Shown here piece after piece: positions 1 to 9,647 of a stretch of 64,000 nt of DNA. Position 1 is the stretch's first letter. Each line of letters starts with the position of its first letter. The DNA comes from an uncultured Pelagibacteraceae bacterium (GTDB taxonomy: Bacteria; Pseudomonadota; Alphaproteobacteria; Pelagibacterales; Pelagibacteraceae): assembly GCA_902552345.1 (NCBI GenBank), contig CACDGO010000002.1:17501-81500 (forward strand), in the 5' to 3' direction. Made by a program: the position numbers and the translations under genes. The notes under the pieces are model-generated. The model made no database searches and was not told the origin of the DNA. It saw nothing but the letters and a program-made list of their open reading frames with translations.

Positions 1-817
<817 letters not shown>

Positions 818-825
818 AATAACGG

Positions 826-886
826 CGCACACTAGCTTTAATAACTTTAAGGTAAATTAAAGTTATTTTTCGTTAAAGCGTGTACG
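826..886 (-). other. 16S leader hairpin abutting the mature 5' end
   Basis: A perfect 11-bp inverted repeat (840-850 with 857-867) encloses a 6-base loop. It is extended by a 5-bp arm (835-839 with 875-879) across a one-sided bulge, and by a 4-bp arm (829-832 with 880-883) that continues with two more pairs. In the minus-strand transcript it would form just upstream of the 16S start. Such a structure could be a processing or folding signal in the pre-rRNA leader. The base pairing is seen in the sequence; the role is inferred. Confidence 0.6.
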
Positions 887-1018
887 ACAATTTCTTTATT
901 AACCTAGCCGTCCACACTTCTCTTCTTAAATTTACAATATAAAAAAGCTAAGATTTTAGTTATAAAATCTACGCACCTTTAGCGCTATTATTATTTAATA
1001 TCGTAGAGGTGAGGGCCC

Positions 1019-1046
1019 GTTTTATTACAAATTAATCTTAAGTCAA
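1019..1046 (-). promoter_or_regulatory. probable rRNA operon promoter
   Basis: On the minus strand a TTGACT -35 box (1041-1046) is followed after 16 bases by a TAAAAC -10 box (1019-1024) and then by a GC-rich GGGCCC discriminator, which stands out in this AT-rich DNA and is typical of rRNA promoters. Transcription would begin near 1012, leaving a leader of roughly 195 bases before 16S. The stretch from about 890 to 1018 otherwise holds leader sequence with no visible gene. The -10 box is a weak match, so the exact start is uncertain. Confidence 0.5.
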
Positions 1047-1136
1047 GGCGTATATTGGTCAAAATACTAAGTAAAATAGGGGTTTTTTCGCTTATCTGAG
1101 TTGCAATGGGCAAGTAATTTTTGTAGAAAAACAACT

Positions 1137-2483
1137 ATGGCGCTAATTCAGAAATTAAGTGAATTTTTAAAGAAAAAGACAAATAAAGATTTTTTCTCAC
1201 AAGGTAATAAAACAAAAGTATTTAGCCAAAATCGAATAATTTTGATTTCATTGCTTATTTTAATTTCACTAGTTTTTTTCATTTCTCAAGACTTTGTTGA
1301 AAATAAAATTAATGACAAATCAACGAATTTAAAAAATACTGCTAAGTCTTCCGAGTTTTTAGATTTATCAAATTTTCTTATCTCAAAGATAAATAGCCCA
1401 TACACTGAAAAAAAATATATTATTCAAAATAATGACTCGATTGAAAAAATTTTAAATAAATTTAAAGTTAGAAATGAAGATATAAAAATTATATCTTTTA
1501 AGTTAAAGCAAAAAAAATTAGCAAGTATATACTCCGGTAGAAAGCTTTCTTTAATACTTAAAAAAATAGATGAAAAAACAAATACAGTTGTAAATTTATT
1601 ATACCCTTTAAATAATACTTTAAGTATCGAAGTGCGTAAAATTCAAGATAATTTTATAGTTAGCGAAAGAATACTAAAATTAAATAAAAAAGAAATAGTT
1701 GTCAAAAATATTATAAAAAATAATTTATACAGCTCTGCCATAGAAAAGAAAATCGAACCTAACATAATTATAGAGTTTGCAAGAGTTTTTGGTTTTGAAG
1801 TAGACTTTCAAAGGGATATTAGAAAAGGTGACTGGTTTGAAATTTATTATGAAAAGTTTGAAGATGATAACGGAAAAGTAAGAGACACCGGTAAAATAAT
1901 TTATGCGTCAATGTTTGTTAATGGTGAAGAAATAAACCTCTACAACTTTAAGTATAATAACCACGAAGAATATTATGACATCAAAGGAAAAAGTATTACC
2001 AAATCTTTGATGAAAACTCCTATCAATGGTGCGAGATTATCTTCCTCTTTTGGAATGAGAAAACATCCAATTCTCGGATACAATAAAATGCATAGAGGTA
2101 CTGACTTTGCAGCTCCAAGTGGAACTCCGATAATGGCCTCTGGATCAGGGACAGTTACAAGAGCAAGATGGTGTGGGGGCGGTGGTAATTGCGTTAAGAT
2201 AAAACATAATTCTACTTATGAAACTATTTATGCGCATATGAAGTCATTTGCAAAAGGTGTTAAGGAGGGACGAAAAGTAAAACAAGGTCAGATAATCGGT
2301 TATGTTGGGTCAACGGGTCTTTCAACGGGACCTCATTTACATTATGAAGTAATTGTAAACGGAAAAAAAGTAAATTCACAAAAGCTAAAATTACCATCTG
2401 GTAAAACATTAAGAGGCAAAGAGAGAGAAGAATTCGAACTTGAGAGAATTAAAATAGATCTTAAGTTATCAAGCTTAAGATAA
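1137..2483 (+). CDS. M23-family peptidoglycan metallopeptidase (membrane-anchored)
   Basis: A predicted cell-wall endopeptidase that would cut peptide crosslinks on the periplasmic side. An N-terminal hydrophobic segment (about residues 35-55) anchors it. A poorly conserved middle part looks like the LysM/OapA-like region common in these enzymes. The C-terminal M23 (LytM) domain keeps its zinc ligands: H319 and D323 in HRGTD, and H402 in GPHLHYE, with H400 as the catalytic neighbour. The open frame reaches back to a TTG at 1101, but ATG at 1137 (protein begins MALIQK) is the first ATG and gives 448 residues. It is divergent from the rRNA operon and its last 9 bases overlap the convergent DUF4167 gene. 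The intact ligands suggest an active enzyme rather than an EnvC/NlpD-type activator. The family call is firm; the physiological role is inferred. Confidence 0.9.
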   Translation: MALIQKLSEFLKKKTNKDFFSQGNKTKVFSQNRIILISLLILISLVFFISQDFVENKINDKSTNLKNTAKSSEFLDLSNFLISKINSPYTEKKYIIQNNDSIEKILNKFKVRNEDIKIISFKLKQKKLASIYSGRKLSLILKKIDEKTNTVVNLLYPLNNTLSIEVRKIQDNFIVSERILKLNKKEIVVKNIIKNNLYSSAIEKKIEPNIIIEFARVFGFEVDFQRDIRKGDWFEIYYEKFEDDNGKVRDTGKIIYASMFVNGEEINLYNFKYNNHEEYYDIKGKSITKSLMKTPINGARLSSSFGMRKHPILGYNKMHRGTDFAAPSGTPIMASGSGTVTRARWCGGGGNCVKIKHNSTYETIYAHMKSFAKGVKEGRKVKQGQIIGYVGSTGLSTGPHLHYEVIVNGKKVNSQKLKLPSGKTLRGKEREEFELERIKIDLKLSSLR

Positions 2484-2867
2484 AATCTTATTTGTATTTT
2501 GGGATAAATCTTTATTAGTTATATTTTCTTTATCCATAGAAACGTTTACATTTTTAGCTTTTTCACCTGAATTTTCTTTTTTATCATTCAATTCATTAAA
2601 TCTTCTTAGATAATGATCTGCGTGTTGTAAATAATTTTGAGCTAGAACGGGATCTCCATTACTTTGCGCATCCTTAGCTAATTGTTGAAACTTATGCATA
2701 GTCTTTTCTACATTATGAATATTATTCATCGAACCGTTTCTATTAAAATTAACATTACCATTATTTTTGAAGCTGTTAGATGTTGAAGAGCTTAAAGCAA
2801 CGCTTCTCCTTCTAAAATTATTTTTTTGAGGTCTAGATCTAAAACTTCTTCTTCTTGCGTTGTTCAT
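2475..2867 (-). CDS. DUF4167 domain protein
   Basis: A 130-residue basic protein. The first 40 residues are rich in Arg, Asn and Ser. Residues 50-95 carry the helical DUF4167 signature (QLAKDAQSNGDPVLAQNYLQ, then HADHY), which is widespread in Alphaproteobacteria directly downstream of prmC, as here. The C-terminal tail is polar and probably disordered. The Arg-rich N-terminus and the neighbourhood of release-factor genes hint at an RNA or ribosome association, but no function is established. Only 2 bases separate it from prmC on the same strand, so the two are probably co-transcribed. Confidence 0.85.
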   Translation of the reverse strand: MNNARRRSFRSRPQKNNFRRRSVALSSSTSNSFKNNGNVNFNRNGSMNNIHNVEKTMHKFQQLAKDAQSNGDPVLAQNYLQHADHYLRRFNELNDKKENSGEKAKNVNVSMDKENITNKDLSQNTNKILS

Positions 2868-2869
2868 AA

Positions 2870-3718
2870 TTATTTTTTAGTAATATTCTTTGCAATTAAA
2901 CACCTGATGTTATCTTTAAAGTCTTTCGTAATATGTTCTATTCTAAATGAATTCTTTAATAACAAAGCTGAAACTAATCTAAATTGTCCATTTCCAATCT
3001 CTAATGCAAGAAAACCATTTACTTTTAAGATTTCCTTCGCTTTGTAGATAACTTTTTTAATAACGTCAAGCCCATCATTTCCACCATCTAGTGCTATTTT
3101 AGGTTCAAAATTCTTAATACTTTTATTTAATTTTTTAATATCAATACTTTTTATGTAAGGTGGATTTGATACAACTAAGTCAAATTTTTTAAATTTGATA
3201 CTTTCAAATGATCTATTAATAAACTTTATATTGTTTATCAAATCATGTCTTTTTGAGTTTTTGATTGCGATTTGTATAGCTTTTTTTGAGATATCAATTC
3301 CCGTACCATAAGAATCCGTTAGTTCACTCAATAGGCTGATAATAATACATCCACTTCCAGTACCGATATCTAAAATGTTAATTCTTTTTTTTTTAAAAAT
3401 ACTTACCAGTTTTTCAACTAATAATTCAGTCTCTGGTCTAGGAATAAGGGTATTGCCATCTACTTTAAAAGTTTTACTCCAGAACTCTTTTATATTCAAA
3501 ATGTATGCAACTGGCTCATAAAATGATCTTCTTAAAATTAATTTGTAAAATTTGTCAATATTTTTTTGATCAATTTTTTTATCTAAGTGAGTTAGTAAAT
3601 TTTCTCTCTTCTTATTTAATATTTTTGAGAGTAAAATCTCCGAATCTAACTTACTAGAGTTAATATTCCTGCTCCTAAGCCGATCAGCCCCATCGTTTAT
3701 TAATTGTAATATATTCAT
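2870..3718 (-). CDS. prmC: peptide chain release factor N5-glutamine methyltransferase
   Basis: Methylates the glutamine of the GGQ motif in release factors using S-adenosylmethionine, raising their termination activity. The 282-residue protein has the usual N-terminal helical domain (1-85) and a Rossmann methyltransferase domain. The SAM-binding motif DIGTGSGC lies at 117-124 and the substrate-glutamine motif NPPY at 185-188. It lies one base downstream of prfA, whose product it modifies, and just upstream of DUF4167. This order is conserved in Alphaproteobacteria. Length is normal and nothing is missing. Confidence 0.96.
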   Translation of the reverse strand: MNILQLINDGADRLRSRNINSSKLDSEILLSKILNKKRENLLTHLDKKIDQKNIDKFYKLILRRSFYEPVAYILNIKEFWSKTFKVDGNTLIPRPETELLVEKLVSIFKKKRINILDIGTGSGCIIISLLSELTDSYGTGIDISKKAIQIAIKNSKRHDLINNIKFINRSFESIKFKKFDLVVSNPPYIKSIDIKKLNKSIKNFEPKIALDGGNDGLDVIKKVIYKAKEILKVNGFLALEIGNGQFRLVSALLLKNSFRIEHITKDFKDNIRCLIAKNITKK

Positions 3719-3719
3719 A

Positions 3720-4793
3720 TTAATTAAGATTTTCTAGTTTCAGGTTTTGATCTTTCAATCTCAGTTGCTGATTCATTTCTTCATGAATGTCTCCACTCAA
3801 AAATTCATCAAGCTTGTGTAAAGTAAGATTGATTCTATGATCAGTTACTCTTCCTTGAGGAAAATTGTAAGTTCTTATCCTTTCTGATCTATCACCTGAG
3901 CCAATTTGATTTCTTCTATTACTAGACCGCTCTTGATCTTTTTTCCTTTTTTCTGATTCATAAACCCTTGATCTTAAAATTTTCAAAGCCTTTGCTTTAT
4001 TTTTATGTTGTGATTTCTCATCTTGTTGACTCACCACGACACCGCTTGGAATATGAGTTATTCTTACTGCACTGTCTGTAGTGTTAACTGATTGACCACC
4101 AGGTCCTCCTGCTCTAAAAACATCTATTCTAAGGTCAGTATCTTTAATTTGTATATCAACCTCTTCAGCCTCGGGTAGAACCGCAACTGTAGCAGCTGAT
4201 GTGTGTACTCTTCCTTGTGTTTCAGTTTCAGGAATTCTTTGAACTCTATGAACACCTGATTCATATTTTAAATATGAATAAATATCACTTCCGTTAACCG
4301 AAAATATTACTTCCTTGTAACCTCCTGCATCGCTTTTAGAAATACTAATCATCTCCATTTGCCACTTATTTTTCGAGCAAACTTTTTCGTACATTTTAAA
4401 CAAGTCAGCACAAAAAAGTGAGGCCTCTAACCCTCCTGTGCCAGCTCTTATTTCAACAATAGCGTTTTTGTCATCATCTGCATCTTTTGGTAACAAAAAT
4501 ATCTTTATCTTATTCTCGTATAATTGTTTTTTTTCCTCTATTTCACTTAAATCTTTCTTAGCCATTTCAATCATTTCTATATCATTGCTTTTATCTTTTA
4601 ATATATGTTCCAAATCTTTCTTTGTATTGTCAAAATTTAAGTAATCTTTGGCAATTGAGATTATACTACCAATGTCAGAATACTCTTTGGATTTTTTTGC
4701 AAATAATTTGGGATTAATATTTGCTGAAGATAGTTCTTTTTCTAAAGTATTGTATCTAATAATAATTTCTTTTACTTTATGGAGAGGTATCAT
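3720..4793 (-). CDS. prfA: peptide chain release factor 1
   Basis: RF1 recognises UAA and UAG stop codons and triggers peptide release. The 357-residue protein has a full-length RF1 layout. The codon-recognition PxT motif (PET, 188-190) sits in an [15 protein letters not shown] block, and the peptidyl-transfer GGQ motif lies at 232-234 in [11 protein letters not shown]. The PxT motif marks it as RF1 rather than RF2. Its ATG overlaps the ispG stop by four bases, suggesting translational coupling. At least two stop codons it would read in this window, those of infA and of the glycosyltransferase at 49166, are TAG codons fused to tRNA genes. Confidence 0.97.
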   Translation of the reverse strand: MIPLHKVKEIIIRYNTLEKELSSANINPKLFAKKSKEYSDIGSIISIAKDYLNFDNTKKDLEHILKDKSNDIEMIEMAKKDLSEIEEKKQLYENKIKIFLLPKDADDDKNAIVEIRAGTGGLEASLFCADLFKMYEKVCSKNKWQMEMISISKSDAGGYKEVIFSVNGSDIYSYLKYESGVHRVQRIPETETQGRVHTSAATVAVLPEAEEVDIQIKDTDLRIDVFRAGGPGGQSVNTTDSAVRITHIPSGVVVSQQDEKSQHKNKAKALKILRSRVYESEKRKKDQERSSNRRNQIGSGDRSERIRTYNFPQGRVTDHRINLTLHKLDEFLSGDIHEEMNQQLRLKDQNLKLENLN

Positions 4794-5884
4794 TGATCTG
4801 AGTTATCAACCTTTTCTTCAACTAGAGCTACAACTTTGTCTATGATATCTGAACTTGCAACCTTAGTATGAGGTATTCCAGATAAGTATAAAAGATTACT
4901 ATCTTGCCCTCCACCAGTTAGACCTATTTCAGTTTGTGCTGCTTCTCCAGGACCGTTTACTACACATCCTATTATTGAAAGGTTTATTGGTTTTTTTATA
5001 TGAGATAATCTTTTTTCTAATTGTTTTACAGTTTCAATAACAGGAAACGCCTGCCTGGCACATGATGGGCATGAAATTATATTTACTCCTCTTGATCTTA
5101 TTCCTAATGATTTGAGTATTTCATATCCTGCTTTTACTTCATCAACAGGGTCAGAAGAAAGTGATACTCTGATAGTATCGCCTATTCCATCCATTAAAAG
5201 TTGACCAATACCAATTGAAGATTTTATACTGCCGCTAAATAAACCACCGGCCTCTGTTACTCCTAAATGTAGAGGGTAATTACAAATTTCAGCCAATTTT
5301 TTATAAGCTTTTACGGTTAAAAAGATATCTGAAGATTTCACACTTATCTTAAAATTAAAAAAATCATTTTCCTCAAGTATTTTTATATTTTGTTTTGCGC
5401 TTTCAACAAGTGCCTCGGGGCATGGTTCTTTGTATTTTTCCAAAATTGATTTATCCAGAGAGCCTGCATTTACCCCAACTCTTATTGAACAATTGTTATC
5501 TTTAGCTGCTTTTACTACTTCAAGAACTCTATTTTTATTACCAATATTTCCAGGATTAATTCTTAAACAGCTTGCTCCCATTTTTGCTGCTTCAATAGCT
5601 CGTTTGTAGTGAAAATGAATATCAGCTACAATAGGTACATTAATTTCCTTAATTATACTTTTTAAAGCTTTTGTTGAATCTTCATCTGGACAGGATACTC
5701 TTACTATATCTGCTCCAGCTTCTTCCAAAGAATGAATTTGTTTAATTGTACCTTTGACATCGGTAGTTAAAGTATTTGTCATTGACTGAACACTTATTGG
5801 TGAATTCCCTCCTACAGAGATTTTACCAACTTTAATTTCTCTTGTTTTTTTTCTATTTATAACTCTATGAGGTCTAATATCCAT
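4790..5884 (-). CDS. ispG: 4-hydroxy-3-methylbut-2-enyl diphosphate synthase (IspG/GcpE)
   Basis: Catalyses the penultimate step of the MEP isoprenoid pathway, the reductive ring opening of methylerythritol cyclodiphosphate. The 364-residue protein has the N-terminal TIM-barrel part and the C-terminal reductase part with three [4Fe-4S] cysteines: C272 and C275 in SCPSCARQ, and C307 in GCVVNGPGE. This is the compact bacterial form without the plant or Chlamydia insert. It is tightly packed between lysC (1 base upstream) and prfA (4-base overlap). Confidence 0.96.
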   Translation of the reverse strand: MDIRPHRVINRKKTREIKVGKISVGGNSPISVQSMTNTLTTDVKGTIKQIHSLEEAGADIVRVSCPDEDSTKALKSIIKEINVPIVADIHFHYKRAIEAAKMGASCLRINPGNIGNKNRVLEVVKAAKDNNCSIRVGVNAGSLDKSILEKYKEPCPEALVESAKQNIKILEENDFFNFKISVKSSDIFLTVKAYKKLAEICNYPLHLGVTEAGGLFSGSIKSSIGIGQLLMDGIGDTIRVSLSSDPVDEVKAGYEILKSLGIRSRGVNIISCPSCARQAFPVIETVKQLEKRLSHIKKPINLSIIGCVVNGPGEAAQTEIGLTGGGQDSNLLYLSGIPHTKVASSDIIDKVVALVEEKVDNSDQ

Positions 5885-5885
5885 C

Positions 5886-7094
5886 TTAGTCTAATTCAAA
5901 AATTGTATGAAGTTTTTTTACTGCTTTCAAAGTATTTTCTTCATTTATTATTACAGATAATTTAATCTCGGATGTTGAAATGGCTAAAATATTAATTTTT
6001 TCATCAGCCAAACCTCTAAACATCCTATAAGTGACACCAGGCGTTGATACCATTCCAGCTCCAACAATTGATACTTTTGAAACTTTATCGTTATGGGTAA
6101 TTTCTTTGTAAACAATATTTTGATTATCTTTTAAAATATCTTTTGTCTTACTTAGATCATCTCTTTTAATGGTAAATGTAATATCAGTTGTGTTTTGATC
6201 AGATGATATATTTTGAATTACCATATCAACATTGATCTGAGCTTTGTTTAAAGGCTCGAATATATTTGCGGCCACTCCAGGTTTGTCTTCGACACCGGTT
6301 AGAGTAATTTTAGCGTCATCTTTGGAATAAGCTACACCAGTCACACTTTTAGAATAATCGATTTCTTGTTGATCGAAAATTTTTGTACCTTTTCTGTTAG
6401 TAAATGTAGATCTTACTTCAAGCGGAATATCATACATCATTGCAGTTTGAACTGCAGATGACTGCATTACCTTTGCCCCTAATGAGGATAATTCCAGCAT
6501 TTCATCGTAAGAAATCTTTTCAATCTTTTTAGCGACAGGTATTTTGTTTGGGTCAGTGGAGTAAACTCCGTCAACATCGGTATATATTTCACAAGTATCT
6601 GCATTAAGTAGTTTTGCAATAGCTACAGCTGTGGCATCAGAACCACCTCGACCGATTGTTGTAATGTCTCCTATTTTTGAAACTCCTTGGAAACCAGGTA
6701 CGATCGCAACACCTTCTTTTAAATACTGATTAATTTTTGATACATTCATATTTAGTATCCTAGCATTAGTATGCTCACCTTCAGTTAAAATAGGTATTTG
6801 CCAATTCAACCATGACTTTGATTTTATATTTAAGTTAACTAAAGCTCCGGCAAGTAAAGAAGAAGTAACTTGCTCACCAGTTGATAGTAAAACATCTAAT
6901 TCTCTTTTATCAAAATTTTTATCAATAGCTTGAGAATATTCGATTAATTCATTAGTTTTGCCTGCCATAGCAGAAACAACAGCAATAATTTTATTACCTG
7001 CTTCAACTTCGCTCTTGATTATATTTGCAACATGTTGGATTCTATCTATAGAACCAACTGATGTGCCACCAAACTTTAATACTTTTTTTTTCAT
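5886..7094 (-). CDS. lysC: aspartate kinase
   Basis: Phosphorylates aspartate at the entry to lysine, threonine and methionine synthesis. The 402-residue monofunctional enzyme begins with the kinase motif KFGGTSVG (7-14) and includes the TDVDGVY and GRGGSDATA segments. Two C-terminal ACT domains (about 260-400) are the usual site of feedback by lysine or threonine. It heads a minus-strand run with ispG, prfA and prmC and is divergent from ubiG across a 58-base gap. dapD and dapE, further along in this window, act in the same pathway. Confidence 0.95.
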   Translation of the reverse strand: MKKKVLKFGGTSVGSIDRIQHVANIIKSEVEAGNKIIAVVSAMAGKTNELIEYSQAIDKNFDKRELDVLLSTGEQVTSSLLAGALVNLNIKSKSWLNWQIPILTEGEHTNARILNMNVSKINQYLKEGVAIVPGFQGVSKIGDITTIGRGGSDATAVAIAKLLNADTCEIYTDVDGVYSTDPNKIPVAKKIEKISYDEMLELSSLGAKVMQSSAVQTAMMYDIPLEVRSTFTNRKGTKIFDQQEIDYSKSVTGVAYSKDDAKITLTGVEDKPGVAANIFEPLNKAQINVDMVIQNISSDQNTTDITFTIKRDDLSKTKDILKDNQNIVYKEITHNDKVSKVSIVGAGMVSTPGVTYRMFRGLADEKINILAISTSEIKLSVIINEENTLKAVKKLHTIFELD

Positions 7095-7152
7095 TTTAGA
7101 ATTTAATATAATTTAAAAAGAATATAATATTGTTTAATTATAAAATAACGCC

Positions 7153-7878
7153 ATGACTACTATAAATAAAGAGGAAATTCAAAAGTTTTCAAATTTAGCC
7201 GAAGAATGGTGGGATGTTAATGGAAAATTTAAACCATTGCATATGTTTAATCCTATTAGAATTGAATACATCATAGATAAAATAAAACAACACTTCAAAA
7301 TTATAAATAAAAAAGGGAGTTTATTAAAAGATTTAAATATCTTAGATATTGGTTGTGGTGGAGGGTTAATTAGCGAACCTTTGTCTCGATTAGGTGGTAA
7401 TGTAACTGGCATAGATGCTTCTAATAAGAATATTAAAGTTGCTACCCTACACTCAAAAAAGAATAATCTCAAAATACGTTATTTAAATAAATCTCCTGAA
7501 CAATTAAATGAGTTTGAAAAATTTGATATAATTTTAAGTCTTGAAATAGTAGAACACGTAAATGACTTAAACCTTTATATAAAGTCTTGTAATAAATTAT
7601 TAAAACAAAACGGTATCATGTTTACTGCAACACTTAACAGAACATTAATTTCTTATTTTAAAGCAATCATTGGTGCGGAATATATTTTAAGATGGTTGCC
7701 TATTGGTACTCATGATTGGAATAAATTTATAAAACCAGAGGAATTAGAACATATATTATTAAAAAATAATTTTAATACAATCGATTTAAAAGGATTAGAG
7801 TTCAATCCCCTAACTAATAAATGGAAAAAATCAAAAAATTTATCTGTGAATTATATATTTTGTAGCACTAAAATCTAA
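7153..7878 (+). CDS. ubiG: ubiquinone biosynthesis O-methyltransferase
   Basis: Performs the two SAM-dependent O-methylations of ubiquinone synthesis at the membrane surface. The 241-residue protein carries the UbiG N-terminal EEWWDVNGKFKPLHMFNPIR segment and a class I methyltransferase fold with LDIGCGGGLISEPLSRLG (about 63-80). Its divergent pairing with lysC is common in Alphaproteobacteria. Its 3' end overlaps the convergent DUF1178 gene by four bases, so there is no room for an ordinary terminator. Confidence 0.94.
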   Translation: MTTINKEEIQKFSNLAEEWWDVNGKFKPLHMFNPIRIEYIIDKIKQHFKIINKKGSLLKDLNILDIGCGGGLISEPLSRLGGNVTGIDASNKNIKVATLHSKKNNLKIRYLNKSPEQLNEFEKFDIILSLEIVEHVNDLNLYIKSCNKLLKQNGIMFTATLNRTLISYFKAIIGAEYILRWLPIGTHDWNKFIKPEELEHILLKNNFNTIDLKGLEFNPLTNKWKKSKNLSVNYIFCSTKI

Positions 7879-8297
7879 TTATCTTTATTTACCCAAGGAA
7901 CACTCAGTAAATCTATTCCTTCTTCGGCTAGTTCTTCTCTTTCTTCAGGGGTTGTCGTTCCATAGATAGTTTTTTTACTTTTTTTGTCATAATAAATTTC
8001 TCTTACTTTTTTGCTGAAATTTTTTCCAACATATTCAAAATTTTTTTCAATAAATTTTCTTATCTTCATTAATTGGTCTTTCTCATGCTTGAAATATTTA
8101 TCTACATCTTTTAGCTCGATTTTTTTACCTTTTATTACTGAAATACTAGGAGCCATTATAGATTTGCTAATATTCTTAGAGTTGCAATAAATACATTCTA
8201 ATAAATTTTTTTTTTTAAGTTTATCAAATTCAGATGAGCTGGAAAACCAACTTTTAAATTCATGGCCATTTTGACACTTGAGGTTATATTTTATCAT
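7875..8297 (-). CDS. DUF1178 family protein
   Basis: A 140-residue protein of unknown function. It starts with a zinc-ribbon-like CPx-type N-terminus: the first cysteine lies in KYNLKCQNGHEF (about residue 8), and a CIYC pair lies near residues 35-38. The charged C-terminal half contains GTTTPEEREELAEEGID, the recognisable DUF1178 tail. The family is largely restricted to Proteobacteria and often lies near amino-acid genes. It follows argJ by one base, so the two are probably one unit. The cysteine arrangement suggests metal binding, but this is inference. Confidence 0.85.
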   Translation of the reverse strand: MIKYNLKCQNGHEFKSWFSSSSEFDKLKKKNLLECIYCNSKNISKSIMAPSISVIKGKKIELKDVDKYFKHEKDQLMKIRKFIEKNFEYVGKNFSKKVREIYYDKKSKKTIYGTTTPEEREELAEEGIDLLSVPWVNKDN

Positions 8298-8298
8298 T

Positions 8299-9603
8299 TT
8301 AGTTCCTGTAGTCTGCGTTTATATCAATATAATCATGAGTAAAATCACACGTATAACATTTAAATGCATCATTACCTAACTTTAAATTTATCTCTATCTG
8401 AATTGAGTCCCATTCCATATATTCTTTAATTTTTTTTTCATCATAACTTTCTGCAATCTTTCCATTTTCAGCCACAAGATAGTTTCCAATTTTAATTTTT
8501 AATTTTTTTGGATCAATTATTTCTCCAGATTTTCCAATACCCATAACTATTCTTCCCCAGTTAGGGTCTTCACCTGCTAATGCCGTTTTAACTAAAGGTG
8601 AGTTTGCAATTGAAAAGGCAATATTTTTAGCACTACTTAATGATTTAGCATTAATAACATTTACAGTTAAAAATTTTTTTGCTCCTTCTCCATCAACTAC
8701 TATTTGTTTAGCTAAATTTAAGCACAATTTTTTTAAAGCTAACTCAAATTTTTGAATGGTGTTATCATTTAGTGAAAGATTTTGACCAATTTTTAATGCC
8801 CTTGTTGAAAATATTGACACCATATCATTTGTAGATTGATCATTATCTACAGTTATAGCATTAAAAGAATTTGCAACAGCTCTTTTTAAAAGAGTCTTTA
8901 ATAAATTTGAATTGATGTCTGCATTAGTAAATATAAAAGATAACATTGTAGCTAAATTTGGGGCAATCATACCTGAGCCTTTTGCTATTCCACAAATTCT
9001 TATTAGCTCATCTCCAATTATAATCTCTTCATAAGCGACTTTAGGTTTAGTATCGGTTGTCATAATTGCTGAAGCAATTTTCAGCCAATACAATTTGTTT
9101 TGCTCACCTCTTAGTTTATCAGCTAAGTCTTGTAATCTATCTTTTATTTTATCAACTGGGTATTCTTCCCCTATAACACCAGTTGAAGCAAAAATTAAAT
9201 CTTTTATTTTTACAGTTTCACTTGTTCCTTTTTGAGATTTAGATTCTTTAATTGTTAAAATTCTTGATAAATTTTTTGCTAAAATATCAATACTCTCTTT
9301 TCCTTGTTTTCCAGTAAAAGTATTTGCATTTTTAGTGTTAACTAATAAGCCTTTAATAATTTTTTTGTGAGAGGTATTGTTCCATGGTATAAATTCAGCT
9401 GTTATACTATTGGTAGTAGTTAATGTAGCGTAATTTGCACCCTTACTAAAATAAAACAGTGCTAAATCATCTCTTCCATCGCCATATAGATCCGCAGAAA
9501 TAGATGCCATTTCGAGACCGTCTATTTGCTTAAGATTTTGATACTCGCCCATTTTAGATAATTTAGATTTATCTTTTAAGAAATTTTTGATGTTAATTGT
9601 CAT
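8299..9603 (-). CDS. argJ: bifunctional ornithine acetyltransferase / N-acetylglutamate synthase
   Basis: Recycles the acetyl group from N-acetylornithine to glutamate in the cyclic arginine pathway, and in bifunctional forms also makes N-acetylglutamate from acetyl-CoA. The 434-residue precursor has the self-cleavage site with nucleophile T219 in APNLATMLSF, which splits it into alpha and beta chains. The beta chain holds GEDPNWGRIVMGIGKSG. The bifunctional assignment is by family and not provable here. It is divergent from secA with only about 45 bases between start codons. argB lies elsewhere in the window, in the yidC cluster. Confidence 0.95.
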   Translation of the reverse strand: MTINIKNFLKDKSKLSKMGEYQNLKQIDGLEMASISADLYGDGRDDLALFYFSKGANYATLTTTNSITAEFIPWNNTSHKKIIKGLLVNTKNANTFTGKQGKESIDILAKNLSRILTIKESKSQKGTSETVKIKDLIFASTGVIGEEYPVDKIKDRLQDLADKLRGEQNKLYWLKIASAIMTTDTKPKVAYEEIIIGDELIRICGIAKGSGMIAPNLATMLSFIFTNADINSNLLKTLLKRAVANSFNAITVDNDQSTNDMVSIFSTRALKIGQNLSLNDNTIQKFELALKKLCLNLAKQIVVDGEGAKKFLTVNVINAKSLSSAKNIAFSIANSPLVKTALAGEDPNWGRIVMGIGKSGEIIDPKKLKIKIGNYLVAENGKIAESYDEKKIKEYMEWDSIQIEINLKLGNDAFKCYTCDFTHDYIDINADYRN

Positions 9604-9647
9604 AATTGCTATTTAATTTAACTAATAAATACATATATAGAGGTATA

